This document shows, one piece after another, positions 25,830-34,213 of a stretch of DNA of 64,000 bases. This DNA comes from UBA7672 sp038326205 (GTDB lineage Bacteria > Pseudomonadota > Alphaproteobacteria > Caulobacterales > Hyphomonadaceae), in NCBI GenBank assembly GCA_038326205.1, contig JBBQJV010000015.1, forward strand, positions 3,035-67,034, read 5' to 3'. Each line of letters opens with the position of its first letter. Position 1 is the stretch's first letter. Position numbers and translations under genes: made by a program. A model generated the notes under the pieces. That model was given only the letters and a program-made list of their open reading frames with translations, did not search any database and was not told the DNA's origin.

Positions 25830-26798
25830 ATGGCACGCAAGAAAATCGCCCTTATCGGCGCCGGCATGATTGGCGGCACGCTTGCCCACATCTGCTCGCG
25901 CGAGGAACTTGGCGACGTCGTTCTGGTCGACATGAAGGGGGGCATCGCCAAGGGCAAGGGCCTCGACATCGCTGAAGCCGCCGCCGTTTACGGCAAGGAT
26001 GGCAAGCTGACGGGCGGATCGCTCGACGAATATTCGGTGATCGCCGGCGCTGACGTCATCATCGTGACGGCAGGCGTGCCGCGCAAGCCGGGCATGAGCC
26101 GCGACGATCTCATCGGTATCAACCTTGGCGTCATGAAGTCTGTCGGCGCCGCCATCAAGCAGCACGCACCGAACGCCTTCGTGATCTGCATCACCAACCC
26201 GCTCGATGCGATGGTGTGGGCGCTGCAGAAATTCTCTAGCCTCCCCGCCAGCCACGTCGTCGGCATGGCCGGCGTGCTCGACTCGGCGCGCTTTTCCTAC
26301 TTTCTCTCCGAGAAGACCGGCATCTCCATGGAAGACGTCAAAGCCTGGACGCTCGGCGGACACGGTGACGACATGGTGCCGATGGTGCGTCACTCCACGA
26401 TCGGCGGCGTGCCGCTGCCCGAGTGCGTGAAGCAGGGCTTCTTCACGCAGGAAGAACTCGACGGCATGGTCAAGCGCACACGCGGCGGCGGCGGCGAGAT
26501 CGTCGCCCTGCTCGAAACCGGATCTGCCTTCTACGCCCCGGCCGAATCGGCCGTCGCGATGGCCAAATCCTACCTGAAAGACAAGAAGCGTGTCCTGCCG
26601 GTCGCAGCTCACCTCACCGGCCAGTACGGCATCTCCAACCTCTATGTCGGCGTGCCCTGCGTGATCGGCGCCGGCGGCGTCGAGCGCATCATCCAGTTCG
26701 ACCTCAATGCCGACGAGAAAGCGATGTTCGAAAAGAGCGTCGCCGCCGTGAACGGCCTCCTCGACGCCTGCAAGAAGCTCGAGCCGTCGCTGGCGTAA
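25830..26798 (+). CDS. mdh: Malate dehydrogenase
   Basis: NAD-dependent malate dehydrogenase of the LDH-like bacterial type (322 aa), oxidising malate to oxaloacetate in the TCA cycle. The GAGMIGGTLAH dinucleotide loop, Asp35-type NAD selectivity (VLVDM), the substrate-specificity loop VPRKPGMSRDDL, and the catalytic His in LGGHGDDMVP are visible. ATG 25830 has GGAG eight bases upstream; a longer in-frame form from 25770 has a Pro/Ala-rich extension and is unlikely. An intrinsic terminator follows at 26821. Confidence 0.97.
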   Translation: MARKKIALIGAGMIGGTLAHICSREELGDVVLVDMKGGIAKGKGLDIAEAAAVYGKDGKLTGGSLDEYSVIAGADVIIVTAGVPRKPGMSRDDLIGINLGVMKSVGAAIKQHAPNAFVICITNPLDAMVWALQKFSSLPASHVVGMAGVLDSARFSYFLSEKTGISMEDVKAWTLGGHGDDMVPMVRHSTIGGVPLPECVKQGFFTQEELDGMVKRTRGGGGEIVALLETGSAFYAPAESAVAMAKSYLKDKKRVLPVAAHLTGQYGISNLYVGVPCVIGAGGVERIIQFDLNADEKAMFEKSVAAVNGLLDACKKLEPSLA

Positions 26799-26820
26799 GC
26801 CAGACTTTATCAGGATAGCG

Positions 26821-26848
26821 AAACGCCTCCCTCGCGGGAGGCGTTTTT
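26821..26848. terminator. Intrinsic terminator after mdh (bidirectional)
   Basis: An 11-bp perfect stem (AAACGCCTCCC with GGGAGGCGTTT) around a TCGC loop, followed by T-rich sequence on the plus strand and flanked by A residues on the left, so that it also reads as a terminator for the convergent FKBP gene ending at 26859. Confidence 0.92.
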
Positions 26849-26858
26849 GTTTTTGGAG

Positions 26859-27356
26859 TTACGGTTGGACGCTGACCATCTCGATCTCGAACACCAGATC
26901 AGCCGCGGGCGGGATAGGGGCCTTCCCACCTGGACCGTAGGCGAGTTGATACGGCAAATAACCGATCCAGCGATCGCCGGGCTTCATGAGCTGGAGCATT
27001 TCGGAGAAGCCATCGACAACGGCGCTGACCGGGAAGGTCGCGGTTTGATTGCGCTCAAAGGCGCTGTCGAACGCGGGGCCGCCAGCATTGAGCCGGCCTT
27101 CATAGTAGACTTCCGCCTGTTCGGACGCTTTGGGCGACACGCCATCGGCTGGGCCGGAGGCAAGCACGACGTATTCAAGGCCTGTTCCGTTCTTCACGAC
27201 TTCCGGGAGATCGCTGTTCCAGGGAACGTATTTTGCCCATGCCGCGGCATCGGCAGTTTTCACGGTGTGAGCAGCGTGCGGGGTGGCCGGCGGAGTGGAT
27301 TCGCCGCACGCGGCCAGAGCGATGGCAAATCCGGCCGTCAGGAGGAATCGCATCAT
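26859..27356 (-). CDS. FKBP-type peptidyl-prolyl isomerase lipoprotein
   Basis: A 165-residue lipoprotein with signal MMRFLLTAGFAIALAAC (lipobox Cys at 17) and a C-terminal FKBP fold: GTGLEYVVLASG, AEVYYEGRLNAGGPAFDSAF, FPVSAVVDGFSEMLQLMKPGDRWIGYLPYQLAYG and PPAADLVFEIEMVSV. The family aligns prolyl bonds in periplasmic client proteins. It sits downstream of a second, similar gene (27363-27884), from which it is separated by six bases, so the pair looks like a tandem duplication expressed together. Confidence 0.9.
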   Translation of the reverse strand: MMRFLLTAGFAIALAACGESTPPATPHAAHTVKTADAAAWAKYVPWNSDLPEVVKNGTGLEYVVLASGPADGVSPKASEQAEVYYEGRLNAGGPAFDSAFERNQTATFPVSAVVDGFSEMLQLMKPGDRWIGYLPYQLAYGPGGKAPIPPAADLVFEIEMVSVQP

Positions 27357-27362
27357 TGCCTC

Positions 27363-27884
27363 TTACTTCACGCTGACCATCAGGATCTCGAACAACAGGT
27401 TCTCGCCCGGGCCGATGAGACCTGGATAGCCGCGTTCGGCATAACCCAAGGCGGCGGGGATATAGATCATCCAGCGGTCGCCGGGCCGCATCAGGCTCAG
27501 GGACTCGCGGAAACCCGGCACGAGGATCGAGAGTTCGTAGACATCCGGCTCGCCGCGGTCGAAGCCCGAATCGAAGGCGCGGCCACCTGAATTGAGACGC
27601 CCCTCATAATAGATCTCTGCCGCCTGCTCCGGCAGCGGCGCTACGCCCGTGGCCGGGCCGCTGGCGAGCACGATGTATTCAAGGCCGCTGGGGGTCTTCT
27701 TCACTTCCGGAAGGCTGGAATTCCATGGCGCATATTTGAACCAGGCCGACCGCGTTATGGTTGGCGGAGATGCCTTCACCGGCGCGGCGGAAACCGGGGC
27801 GGATGCCAGTGCTGCGGGGGCGCCGCTGCTTGCGCAGGCGGCAAGTCCGAACGCAAGCGAAATGACAACAAGACTACGCAGCAT
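27363..27884 (-). CDS. FKBP-type peptidyl-prolyl isomerase lipoprotein
   Basis: A 173-residue paralogue of the downstream gene: lipoprotein signal MLRSLVVISLAFGLAAC, then Ala/Pro-rich linker and FKBP domain with GLEYIVLASG, AEIYYEGRLNSGGRAFDSGFDRG, GFRESLSLMRPGDRWMIYIPAALGYAERGYPG and ENLLFEILMVSV. ATG 27884 is chosen over an upstream GTG (27917) because AAGAGG lies nine bases before it. The linker motif SAWFKYAPWNSSLPEVKKT is shared with the neighbour's AAWAKYVPWNSDLPEVVKN, supporting recent duplication. Predicted to act in the periplasm. Confidence 0.9.
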   Translation of the reverse strand: MLRSLVVISLAFGLAACASSGAPAALASAPVSAAPVKASPPTITRSAWFKYAPWNSSLPEVKKTPSGLEYIVLASGPATGVAPLPEQAAEIYYEGRLNSGGRAFDSGFDRGEPDVYELSILVPGFRESLSLMRPGDRWMIYIPAALGYAERGYPGLIGPGENLLFEILMVSVK

Positions 27885-28403
27885 GGACGCCGACCTCTTT
27901 ACTAGTTGAGGAATCACCCCGCCGGACGACAGGTATTCCGCACACTAACGATCCTGACTCGCACGAAAAGCACCGCCGGAACCAAAACGACTCTGCACTG
28001 GCGCCCCACCCCTCGTAAAGCAGCACGCCAATCACTGCTTTGTAGCGAGGCAAGCCCCGCGCGGTGATTGTACGTGCAAAGACGATCCGCCGATTCCGTC
28101 GCGCGGTCTGCGCCATTCCATTCACGTGCGACGATTTCTCCTTGCAGCCGCAACTATACGCAAAACCACATGTTTTTCTTTGGCTAGTTTTGCAAGAAAA
28201 CTGAATTTGAAAATTGCGTTTCTGTCATGACAAAGTATATATTAACCAAACTGGGGAGTTCCGAGGTGGTGAGTCGGTCTCAACTGTTCGCTGGCGAAAG
28301 AAATTATTGAATCCGGGTGCGTTCGGGCATGCCACGGATTGTCTCGTTTTCTTTGCAGTGAGGTCTGAAAACCGTTGTTTTTCGTTGATTATCGGGGCCG
28401 CCT
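27885..28403. promoter_or_regulatory. Long AT-rich control region upstream of the XRE regulator
   Basis: 519 bases without a convincing gene. The left part (27885-28140) is ordinary GC-rich sequence and should hold the FKBP promoter. From about 28140 to 28260 the composition turns strikingly AT-rich, with a promoter-like TTGCGT (28214) - 18 bases - TATATT (28238) on the plus strand. It is followed by GGGGAG (28253) seven bases before GTG 28266, which could open a 14-codon leader peptide ending at 28310. None of this is proven; it may be a regulated leader for the downstream regulator. Confidence 0.4.
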
Positions 28404-28868
28404 TTGACACTCGCATCATTGTCTACACCATTCACAAAGCCTGTTCTCGCACTGGCTTCCAGCAAGTCAGATTCGACCCCCGACGATGGAAACATCAACC
28501 TTTCCATAGGTCGGCGCATCCGCCGACGCCGGCGCTTGATGGGGATGACCCAAAAGGATCTCGGCGATCTGCTCGGCCTGCAATTCCAGCAGGTCCAGAA
28601 GTATGAGTGCTCAAGCAGTCGGGTCACGGCTTCGCGCCTCTACCTGCTGGCCTCCGCCCTGAAAGTGCCGATCACATACTTTTTCACGGACCTGCCGGAA
28701 AATCCCGCCAACGGCATCACTGACAGTGATCGCGCGCGGATGGCGGCGACCGAAATGCTTTGCGAAAAAGAGACGCAGGATCTTTTGACGGCCTACGCCA
28801 AATTGCCGGAGAATGTGCGCCGCAAACTGCGGACATTCGCCAAGGGCCTCGGTGACGACCTGGGCTGA
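28404..28868 (+). CDS. XRE-family helix-turn-helix regulator
   Basis: A 154-residue regulator with an N-terminal extension (about 1-34), an XRE HTH (about 35-90: IGRRIRRRRRLMGMTQKDLGDLLG, FQQVQKYECSSSRVTASRLYLLASALKV) and a C-terminal helical region ending YAKLPENVRRKLRTFAKGL. This form (PITYFFTDLP after the HTH) is typical of a widespread alphaproteobacterial group of stand-alone regulators. The assigned start is TTG 28404; no ATG or GTG precedes the HTH in this frame, and TTG 28419 is an alternative. Targets are unknown. Confidence 0.78.
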   Translation: MTLASLSTPFTKPVLALASSKSDSTPDDGNINLSIGRRIRRRRRLMGMTQKDLGDLLGLQFQQVQKYECSSSRVTASRLYLLASALKVPITYFFTDLPENPANGITDSDRARMAATEMLCEKETQDLLTAYAKLPENVRRKLRTFAKGLGDDLG

Positions 28869-28964
28869 TCCGGGCGATTCGGCCCTGCGCCGGCCAGGAT
28901 TTTGGAACTTCACGGCAGAACGGGCGCCACTTGGCCGCCCGCCACTGCCATGCGACATCCGGTC

Positions 28965-29855
28965 ATGGCCCTTCGTATCGCGACAATCGGAAGGAACGGT
29001 CAGGTTGCACGCGCGCTTGCGGCATCTACCGAAGGTCAGGCCGGAATCACGCTTGAGCAGGCCGGAAGCAGCGAAGCGGACCTGCGCGATCCCGATAGTC
29101 TACAGCGCTTCATCGACCGCGCCGCCCCCGATATTCTGATCAATGCGGGCGCCTACAATTTCCTCGATCGCGCCGAAACCGACAGCGAAGCGGCTTTCGC
29201 CATCAACGAGGCCGGTCCTCGCTTTCTTGCGGCGTTGTGCGCACGGCGCAGCATACCTTTCGTGCATATGTCGACCGATTGCGTGTTCGACGGGATCAAG
29301 GTCGAACCCTACGAAGAAGACGACGCGCCCAATCCGCTGTCTGTCTATGGCCGATCCAAGCTGGCGGGCGAGAAAGCGGTCGCTGAGGAAAATCCGGATG
29401 CGCTGACTGTTCGCGTGTGCTGGGTATTCTCCGGGTACGCGGACAATTTCGTTTCACGAATGATATCGCTGGCGCGCGAACGCCCCGTCCTGCGGGTGGT
29501 GAACGATCAGGTCGGCCCCCCGACATACGCGCCTGACATTGCCAACGCCCTGCTCCGCGTCGCCGGCGCCCTGCACGGCGCCCCCCGCCTCCTCCCCCCC
29601 GTCCTTCACCTCGCCACCCCGGACGAATTTGACCGCGCCGCGATGGCTCGGGCGATAATGGCGGAGTCGGAACGGCAGGGAGGTCCTGTGGCTGCGATCG
29701 AGGGGGTCTCGACATCGGACTTCGCCGCTCCGGCGCTGCGCCCTTTGAACGGTCGTCTGTCGGGCGCCCGGGCCACGCAAATGTTCGGCCTGCGCTGGAC
29801 GCCATGGCCGGATGCGCTCGAACACTCTGTTGCGGCAATACTTTCTCGGAAATGA
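28965..29855 (+). CDS. rfbD: dTDP-4-dehydrorhamnose reductase-like protein (RmlD)
   Basis: A 296-residue short-chain reductase of the RmlD type, which reduces dTDP-4-keto-L-rhamnose in dTDP-rhamnose synthesis. It shows the atypical N-terminal GRNGQVARAL NADPH loop, the ADILINAGAYNFLDRAE segment, the TDCVFDG motif, the catalytic YGRSKLAGE (Tyr-x-x-x-Lys) and VCWVFSGYADNF. The start is uncertain (ATG 28965, 28950 or 28902), none with a clear ribosome site. The other rml genes are not in the window, so the symbol is tentative; a related RmlD-like sugar reductase is possible. Stop overlaps the next gene's ATG (ATGA). Confidence 0.8.
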   Translation: MALRIATIGRNGQVARALAASTEGQAGITLEQAGSSEADLRDPDSLQRFIDRAAPDILINAGAYNFLDRAETDSEAAFAINEAGPRFLAALCARRSIPFVHMSTDCVFDGIKVEPYEEDDAPNPLSVYGRSKLAGEKAVAEENPDALTVRVCWVFSGYADNFVSRMISLARERPVLRVVNDQVGPPTYAPDIANALLRVAGALHGAPRLLPPVLHLATPDEFDRAAMARAIMAESERQGGPVAAIEGVSTSDFAAPALRPLNGRLSGARATQMFGLRWTPWPDALEHSVAAILSRK

Positions 29856-30532
29856 GAGTATTCTCATTTGATCTGCCGAGACCGGAGATCAGACCATTGC
29901 GCGTTCTATTGTTGGCTGCCTTGCTTGCGACAGCCTGCAGTCCTGCTGCGGAAACCCCCAGCGCGACCGAATCACTTGTGACTTTGGCGGCCGTAGTGCT
30001 GCCAGTGTCCAAAGACAGCTGCAGTGACATCGCCGCCCTCGCCGTCGCTCTGAGCGAGCCAGAACCTTTCGCCTCCCTCCGCTCCGGCGCCGAATCAGGC
30101 AGCCGCTTCACCACGAACGTTTCGCCGGCCGGCGCGACCTGCGCGCTGTCGAGGATGGCGCCGGTCAGTCCGGGTGGCAGCGACATTCATGTCGCGAACT
30201 GCCTCGTCTTCTTCTCCGGAATGCTGGATCGCGAGGCGACCGCGTCAAAGGCCAAGGACGTTTTCGATACCGCGCGCGCCGATCTCGACAGATGCCTGCC
30301 GCAAGGCTGGACCTCTCGCGATGGCAGTCAGCCGGACGCAAACGTCACCGAAGTCATGATCTACGAATCCGCCGCCGACGCGAAACGGTCGATGGACGCC
30401 AGCTCATATCTCTATCCCGTCGAGCTGCGGAAGGAATGGTCCGACGGCGGGCGGGCGAACCCGCCGGGGTGGCGCGTGACGCTGAAATTTCAGAAAGAAA
30501 GCGCTGGCAAGCCTGCGCCGGATCAGCGGTAG
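29852..30532 (+). CDS. Predicted lipoprotein of unknown function
   Basis: A secreted protein of about 226 aa with a lipoprotein signal: the hydrophobic stretch RVLLLAALLATAC ends in a lipobox Cys. ATG 29852 overlaps the rfbD stop by an ATGA, which suggests translational coupling; TTG 29897, with GGAG nine bases upstream, would give the more compact signal and is an alternative. The mature part contains Cys pairs (CSDIA, CALSR, CLVFF, CLPQG) that could form disulfides, but no family I can name. Predicted to be outer-membrane or periplasm anchored. Confidence 0.6.
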   Translation: MRVFSFDLPRPEIRPLRVLLLAALLATACSPAAETPSATESLVTLAAVVLPVSKDSCSDIAALAVALSEPEPFASLRSGAESGSRFTTNVSPAGATCALSRMAPVSPGGSDIHVANCLVFFSGMLDREATASKAKDVFDTARADLDRCLPQGWTSRDGSQPDANVTEVMIYESAADAKRSMDASSYLYPVELRKEWSDGGRANPPGWRVTLKFQKESAGKPAPDQR

Positions 30533-30596
30533 GCTAACCCCGCACCGCTGGGTAGAAGTGACGCCCTAACGAGAGGCGCCGACGGGGAGCAACGCC

Positions 30597-31172
30597 ATGT
30601 CATACACCGCCAGGCTCAACACCATCATCGAGACGCCGCGCCTGATCTTGAAGGTACCAAGCCTTGGAGAATTCGAGGCGTGGTGTGCTTACATGGCGGA
30701 CGAGGAGTCGGCTCGCTACATCGGAAAAGTGCAGCCGCCAGCCGTCGTCTGGCGCGCCATCTGCTCGATCATCGGAGCCTGGCAAGCAGCAGGTTTCGCG
30801 ATGTTTTCGGCATTCGAGAAGGAGACAGGCCGTTGGGTCGGAAGGCTCGGACCGTGGGCGCCTTACGGCTGGCCGGGCAATGAAGTCGGCTGGGGCGTGA
30901 TCCGCGATGTCTGGGGCAAGGGCTATGCGTTCGAAGGCTCGCTGGCGGCAATGGATTATGCGGTCGACGTGCTCGGCTGGACCGACATCATCCACTCGAT
31001 TCATCCCGACAATGCCGCCTCACAGAAGCTGGCCGCACGGCTGGGTTCGGTGAATCGCGGACCGGGCCGCATGCCGCCGCCCTATGAGAACGATCCTGTC
31101 GACCTCTGGGGCCAGACCGCCGATGAATGGCGCGCACGCCGGTCGGGTCTCTGGGAGAGGATCACTCGCTGA
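30597..31172 (+). CDS. GNAT-family N-acetyltransferase (RimJ/RimL type)
   Basis: A 191-residue acetyltransferase. The N-terminal IIETPRLILKVPSLGEFEAWCAY is the usual RimJ/RimL opening. Motif A appears as EVGWGVIRDVWGKGYAFEGSLAAMDYA and motif B as DIIHSIHPDNAASQKLAARLGS. It transfers an acetyl group from acetyl-CoA, usually to ribosomal or small-molecule amines; the substrate is not deducible. GGGGAG lies seven bases before the ATG. It converges with the 31177-31809 gene with a four-base gap. Confidence 0.9.
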   Translation: MSYTARLNTIIETPRLILKVPSLGEFEAWCAYMADEESARYIGKVQPPAVVWRAICSIIGAWQAAGFAMFSAFEKETGRWVGRLGPWAPYGWPGNEVGWGVIRDVWGKGYAFEGSLAAMDYAVDVLGWTDIIHSIHPDNAASQKLAARLGSVNRGPGRMPPPYENDPVDLWGQTADEWRARRSGLWERITR

Positions 31173-31176
31173 ATTT

Positions 31177-31809
31177 TCAGCCCCCGAAACTGCCGCCATC
31201 GATCCGGTAGGGATGGATGAAACCGTCGACCTCATAGACACGCCCGCCCCAGTACCCGCCCGGCACGTGCCAGACGCGGACCTTTGACCAGTCATTGGCC
31301 TCCGACACGTCGATCACCGGCACGTTGAGGCTGATTTCGCCGCTCTTGAGCCAGTTAGCGTGATCGACCCGCAGGAGGCGCGAGGAGACGATCTCGGTCA
31401 CAGCCGAGACGTGGCCGCGGGTGGTGTCGTTCCAGCCGCGCAGCACCAGCACCGATCCCGGCGCCGGGCGCGTAGAGCGTACATAGCGGTTGGCGGCCTG
31501 CGTCCACCATGTGACGGCGTCTCCCCAGATCTGGATCCCGGACAGGGAGCGGGCATAGGGCACGCACTCGGAATAGGGCTGGCCCTGCAGCACGACCGGC
31601 ACATGCGTTTCGTCGAACGGTATCGTTGTGAGGTCGAGCGGCACGCGGACAATGTCAGAGGCAGACGGCAGGGTCAGCACGCTTGCGGCCGGGAGCGTCG
31701 CTGCATAGGTGATGGGCGCGGGGCGGCTGCTGGCGCATGCGCTCAAGAACAGGCAGGCCATGCTGGCCAGCCTGGCTCCCAACTCGCTGATCCGATACGC
31801 AAACAGCAT
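31177..31809 (-). CDS. Secreted CHAP-like amidase/peptidase, probable lipoprotein
   Basis: A protein of about 210 aa with a hydrophobic N-terminus ending in LSACASS (lipobox). A CHAP-type fold is suggested by the catalytic Cys in SECVPYARSLSGIQIWGDAVTWW, the preceding Q-G, and the catalytic His in TTRGHVSAVTEI followed by VDHANW. CHAP domains cleave peptidoglycan cross-links or amide bonds. ATG 31809 is tentative; ATG 31761 (MACLFLSAC) would give a very short signal, and neither has a strong ribosome site. The mature C-terminus ends with a conserved-looking VYEVDGFIHPY. Confidence 0.72.
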   Translation of the reverse strand: MLFAYRISELGARLASMACLFLSACASSRPAPITYAATLPAASVLTLPSASDIVRVPLDLTTIPFDETHVPVVLQGQPYSECVPYARSLSGIQIWGDAVTWWTQAANRYVRSTRPAPGSVLVLRGWNDTTRGHVSAVTEIVSSRLLRVDHANWLKSGEISLNVPVIDVSEANDWSKVRVWHVPGGYWGGRVYEVDGFIHPYRIDGGSFGG

Positions 31810-31978
31810 GGCGACTAGAATTGTCCTGCAATTGATGAGCGGCCGATGAATAGCCGCTTCCCGGCTGCCTTTGGGAACCAAGCCGCCACATGGACTTTGT
31901 GCCCCGATTCTGGTTTATCCCCCACCTGACCCGGAACACCCCCTATACTGGCTTGATGCACCGTTTCACGAGGCAAGT

Positions 31979-32968
31979 ATGACCGGCAAAATCGTTACCG
32001 TTTTTGGCGGTTCTGGCTTTCTCGGGCGCCATGTCGTCCGGGCGCTGTGCCGTCAGGGGTGGCGCGTGCGTGTGGCGACGCGCCGCCCCCACCTTGCCGG
32101 CGATGTGAAACTGGCGGGCGATGTCGGGCAGGTTCAGCTGGTTCAGGCCAATGTCCGCAACCGTCCCTCGATCAAGCGCGCGCTCCAAAACGCCGACGCA
32201 GTCATCAACATGGTCGGCATCCTGACCGAAAGCAGCGCCCAGTCCTTCCACGGCACGCAGGCTGTGGGCGCCGCCAACATCGCGCAACTCGCGGCTGAAG
32301 CTGGGATCAAGCAGTTTGCGCTGGTCTCCGCCATTGGCGCATCGGCCAAGTCGCGCGCGCGCTACGCCTCGACCAAGGCCGAAGCCGAAGCGGCAACGCT
32401 GGCCGCCATTCCGACCGCAAGCATCCTGCGTCCCTCGATCATGTTCGGACCCGAAGATGGCTTCTTCACGCGCTTTGCCGAACTCGCGCGGATGAGCCCG
32501 TTCCTGCCGCTGATCGGCGCGTCGACGAAATTCCAGCCAGTCTATGTCGGTGATGTCGCGGAGGGCGTAGCCAACGCGCTGTCGACGCCAACAGCCGCCG
32601 GAAAGACCTACGAGCTCGGCGGGCCGCGGGTCTACACAATGAAGGAGCTGCTGCAGTACATCCTGCGCGAGATCGATCGTCCGCGCATGCTGTTGCCCCT
32701 GCCTGTGCCGGTTGCAGCGCCCATGGGTTACATCATCGGCGCGCTGTCGCGGCTCAATCCCTTTTTCGGACCGCCGCTGACCGGCGATCAGGTCCAGATG
32801 CTCAAGACAGACAACATCGTCTCTCCCGGTTTCGGAACGCTGGCCGACCTTGGCGTTGGCAATCTTGAGACCGTGGAAGCGATCACGCCGACCTATCTGT
32901 GGCGTCACCGCCCGCACGGCCAGTTCCAGCCGCCACGCGTGGACGAAACCGCCCGCGTCGATGCCTGA
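31979..32968 (+). CDS. Complex I NDUFA9-subunit-like NAD(P)-binding protein
   Basis: A 329-residue atypical short-chain dehydrogenase resembling the NDUFA9 (39-kDa) subunit of mitochondrial complex I. The FGGSGFLGRHVVRAL NADPH loop, NMVGILTE segment, ARYASTKAEAEAAT and LRPSIMFGPEDGFFTRF are the usual markers. In bacteria members are associated with complex I assembly or quinone/lipid metabolism; the role here is unproven. ATG 31979 has GAGG five bases upstream. It is followed by a small membrane protein at 33051. Confidence 0.88.
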   Translation: MTGKIVTVFGGSGFLGRHVVRALCRQGWRVRVATRRPHLAGDVKLAGDVGQVQLVQANVRNRPSIKRALQNADAVINMVGILTESSAQSFHGTQAVGAANIAQLAAEAGIKQFALVSAIGASAKSRARYASTKAEAEAATLAAIPTASILRPSIMFGPEDGFFTRFAELARMSPFLPLIGASTKFQPVYVGDVAEGVANALSTPTAAGKTYELGGPRVYTMKELLQYILREIDRPRMLLPLPVPVAAPMGYIIGALSRLNPFFGPPLTGDQVQMLKTDNIVSPGFGTLADLGVGNLETVEAITPTYLWRHRPHGQFQPPRVDETARVDA

Positions 32969-33050
32969 CGCGGCAAGCCCGAACGCTGCTTGCATCCTGC
33001 CTCTCTGCCGCTAGCCTCTCTGCTGGCGGGATCGGACGGGGAGCGGGACA

Positions 33051-33383
33051 ATGGACAAGCTGGCAGTCGACTATTCCGGCATGAATCTGGGAATTCTGGT
33101 GCTGTGGCTGCTCATCGCCACGGTGGCTGGATTCGCGGCGCGCAAGATTGTGCGGGGGCGGCCGGTTTTCGGACTCTGGGGGGATATCGGCTTTGCGCTG
33201 CTGGGTGTCTTCCTGATGGGCACGCTGATGAAGGCCTTCAACTTCTCGCTGACCGACTGGATCAAGAGCATCGACCTTGGACCTCTCAACGACGTGACGC
33301 ACTGGGTCGATATCGCGCTTGTCGCGTTCATCGGCGCGCTGGTGCTGCGCGGCATCCTGCGACCAATCACTGGCAGAGGTTGA
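33051..33383 (+). CDS. GlsB/YeaQ-like small membrane protein
   Basis: A 110-residue protein with three to four hydrophobic segments (about 13-30, 42-58, 82-98) resembling the transglycosylase-associated / GlsB/YeaQ/YmgE stress-protein family (LLIATVAGFAARKIVRG, DIGFALLGVFLMGTLM). The similarity is moderate, and the family has no proven biochemical role. Converges with amj across a five-base gap. Confidence 0.55.
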   Translation: MDKLAVDYSGMNLGILVLWLLIATVAGFAARKIVRGRPVFGLWGDIGFALLGVFLMGTLMKAFNFSLTDWIKSIDLGPLNDVTHWVDIALVAFIGALVLRGILRPITGRG

Positions 33384-33388
33384 GCGCG

Positions 33389-34189
33389 TCAGATGTGACG
33401 CGCGATTTCCGCGATCAGCATCGCCGTCGGCACCAGCAGCAGTTGCGCCAGAGCCGTGCCGACAATGCGGCTGCCCGATAGCCACACGACCGCGCGGCGA
33501 AACTGCGCTTCGGAAATGCGGCCTTCCACAACATCGTCGGTCATGATCGACAGTTGTGGATCGATCAGCACGAACAGCAGGATCGTGGCGACGCCATTGA
33601 TCACGGCCGACAGCGACAAAGCCGTCACGCGGAATTCTGGCGCGATGAAGCCGGCATAGAGTGACGCGAAGACGCCGACCGTAAGGAAGGCCTGCGCCGC
33701 CACGTTGAGAATGATCACATTCCACGACACCACGGACTTTTCCCTGAAGCCCTTTACGTGCTCCGTTGACGGCATGGTTACAGAGGTCTTGATGTAGTTC
33801 AGTCCGCCGCGCGCGAAGGCATGCATGATCAGCTTCGGGATCGAGCGGTTGGCGTGGAAGTGCTGAATGGCGCGTGTGAACAGGCGCTGAGTCGTTGGCA
33901 CCAGCAGCGTGCCGGCGATGGCGGCCAGCGTCGCAGAGAACATCAGCACCTGGAAATCCCAGAACAACGCCTCGCCATTGTTGAGCAGGTTTAGCTCGAT
34001 GCGCTTTGACAGGAACGGTCCCTGGAACGAGTTGGCCGCGCGCGAGACCAGCACCAGCACGTTGAAGAGCGCGAATGAGACCGCGATCTTGCGCGTTCGC
34101 ACTCCGGCGATGCGCGCCGCATAGGCCAGCGCCCCGATCAGGTAGATCACGAAGGTGAGGCCGCACAGAACGATCAGCTGGGTGTCCAT
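33389..34189 (-). CDS. amj: Amj-family lipid II flippase (DUF2837)
   Basis: A 266-residue integral membrane protein with about six hydrophobic segments matching the Amj (DUF2837) family, known in Bacillus subtilis as an alternate lipid II flippase that can replace MurJ. The opening LIVLCGLTFVIYLIGALAYAARIAGVRTRKIAVSFALFN and the ARGGLNYIKTSVTMPS loop match my memory of the family. It is followed 24 bases upstream on the same strand by uppP, so the two form an operon that would move the peptidoglycan precursor and recycle its carrier. Whether murJ also exists here cannot be seen in this window. Confidence 0.85.
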   Translation of the reverse strand: MDTQLIVLCGLTFVIYLIGALAYAARIAGVRTRKIAVSFALFNVLVLVSRAANSFQGPFLSKRIELNLLNNGEALFWDFQVLMFSATLAAIAGTLLVPTTQRLFTRAIQHFHANRSIPKLIMHAFARGGLNYIKTSVTMPSTEHVKGFREKSVVSWNVIILNVAAQAFLTVGVFASLYAGFIAPEFRVTALSLSAVINGVATILLFVLIDPQLSIMTDDVVEGRISEAQFRRAVVWLSGSRIVGTALAQLLLVPTAMLIAEIARHI

Positions 34190-34213
34190 GATCCGCTCCA
34201 GATTTGTTGCGGC

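Noticed and set aside
28214..28606. 130-codon open frame overlapping the XRE start
   Set aside because: It begins in an AT-rich control region and runs out of frame into the regulator; the HTH signature is in the other frame.
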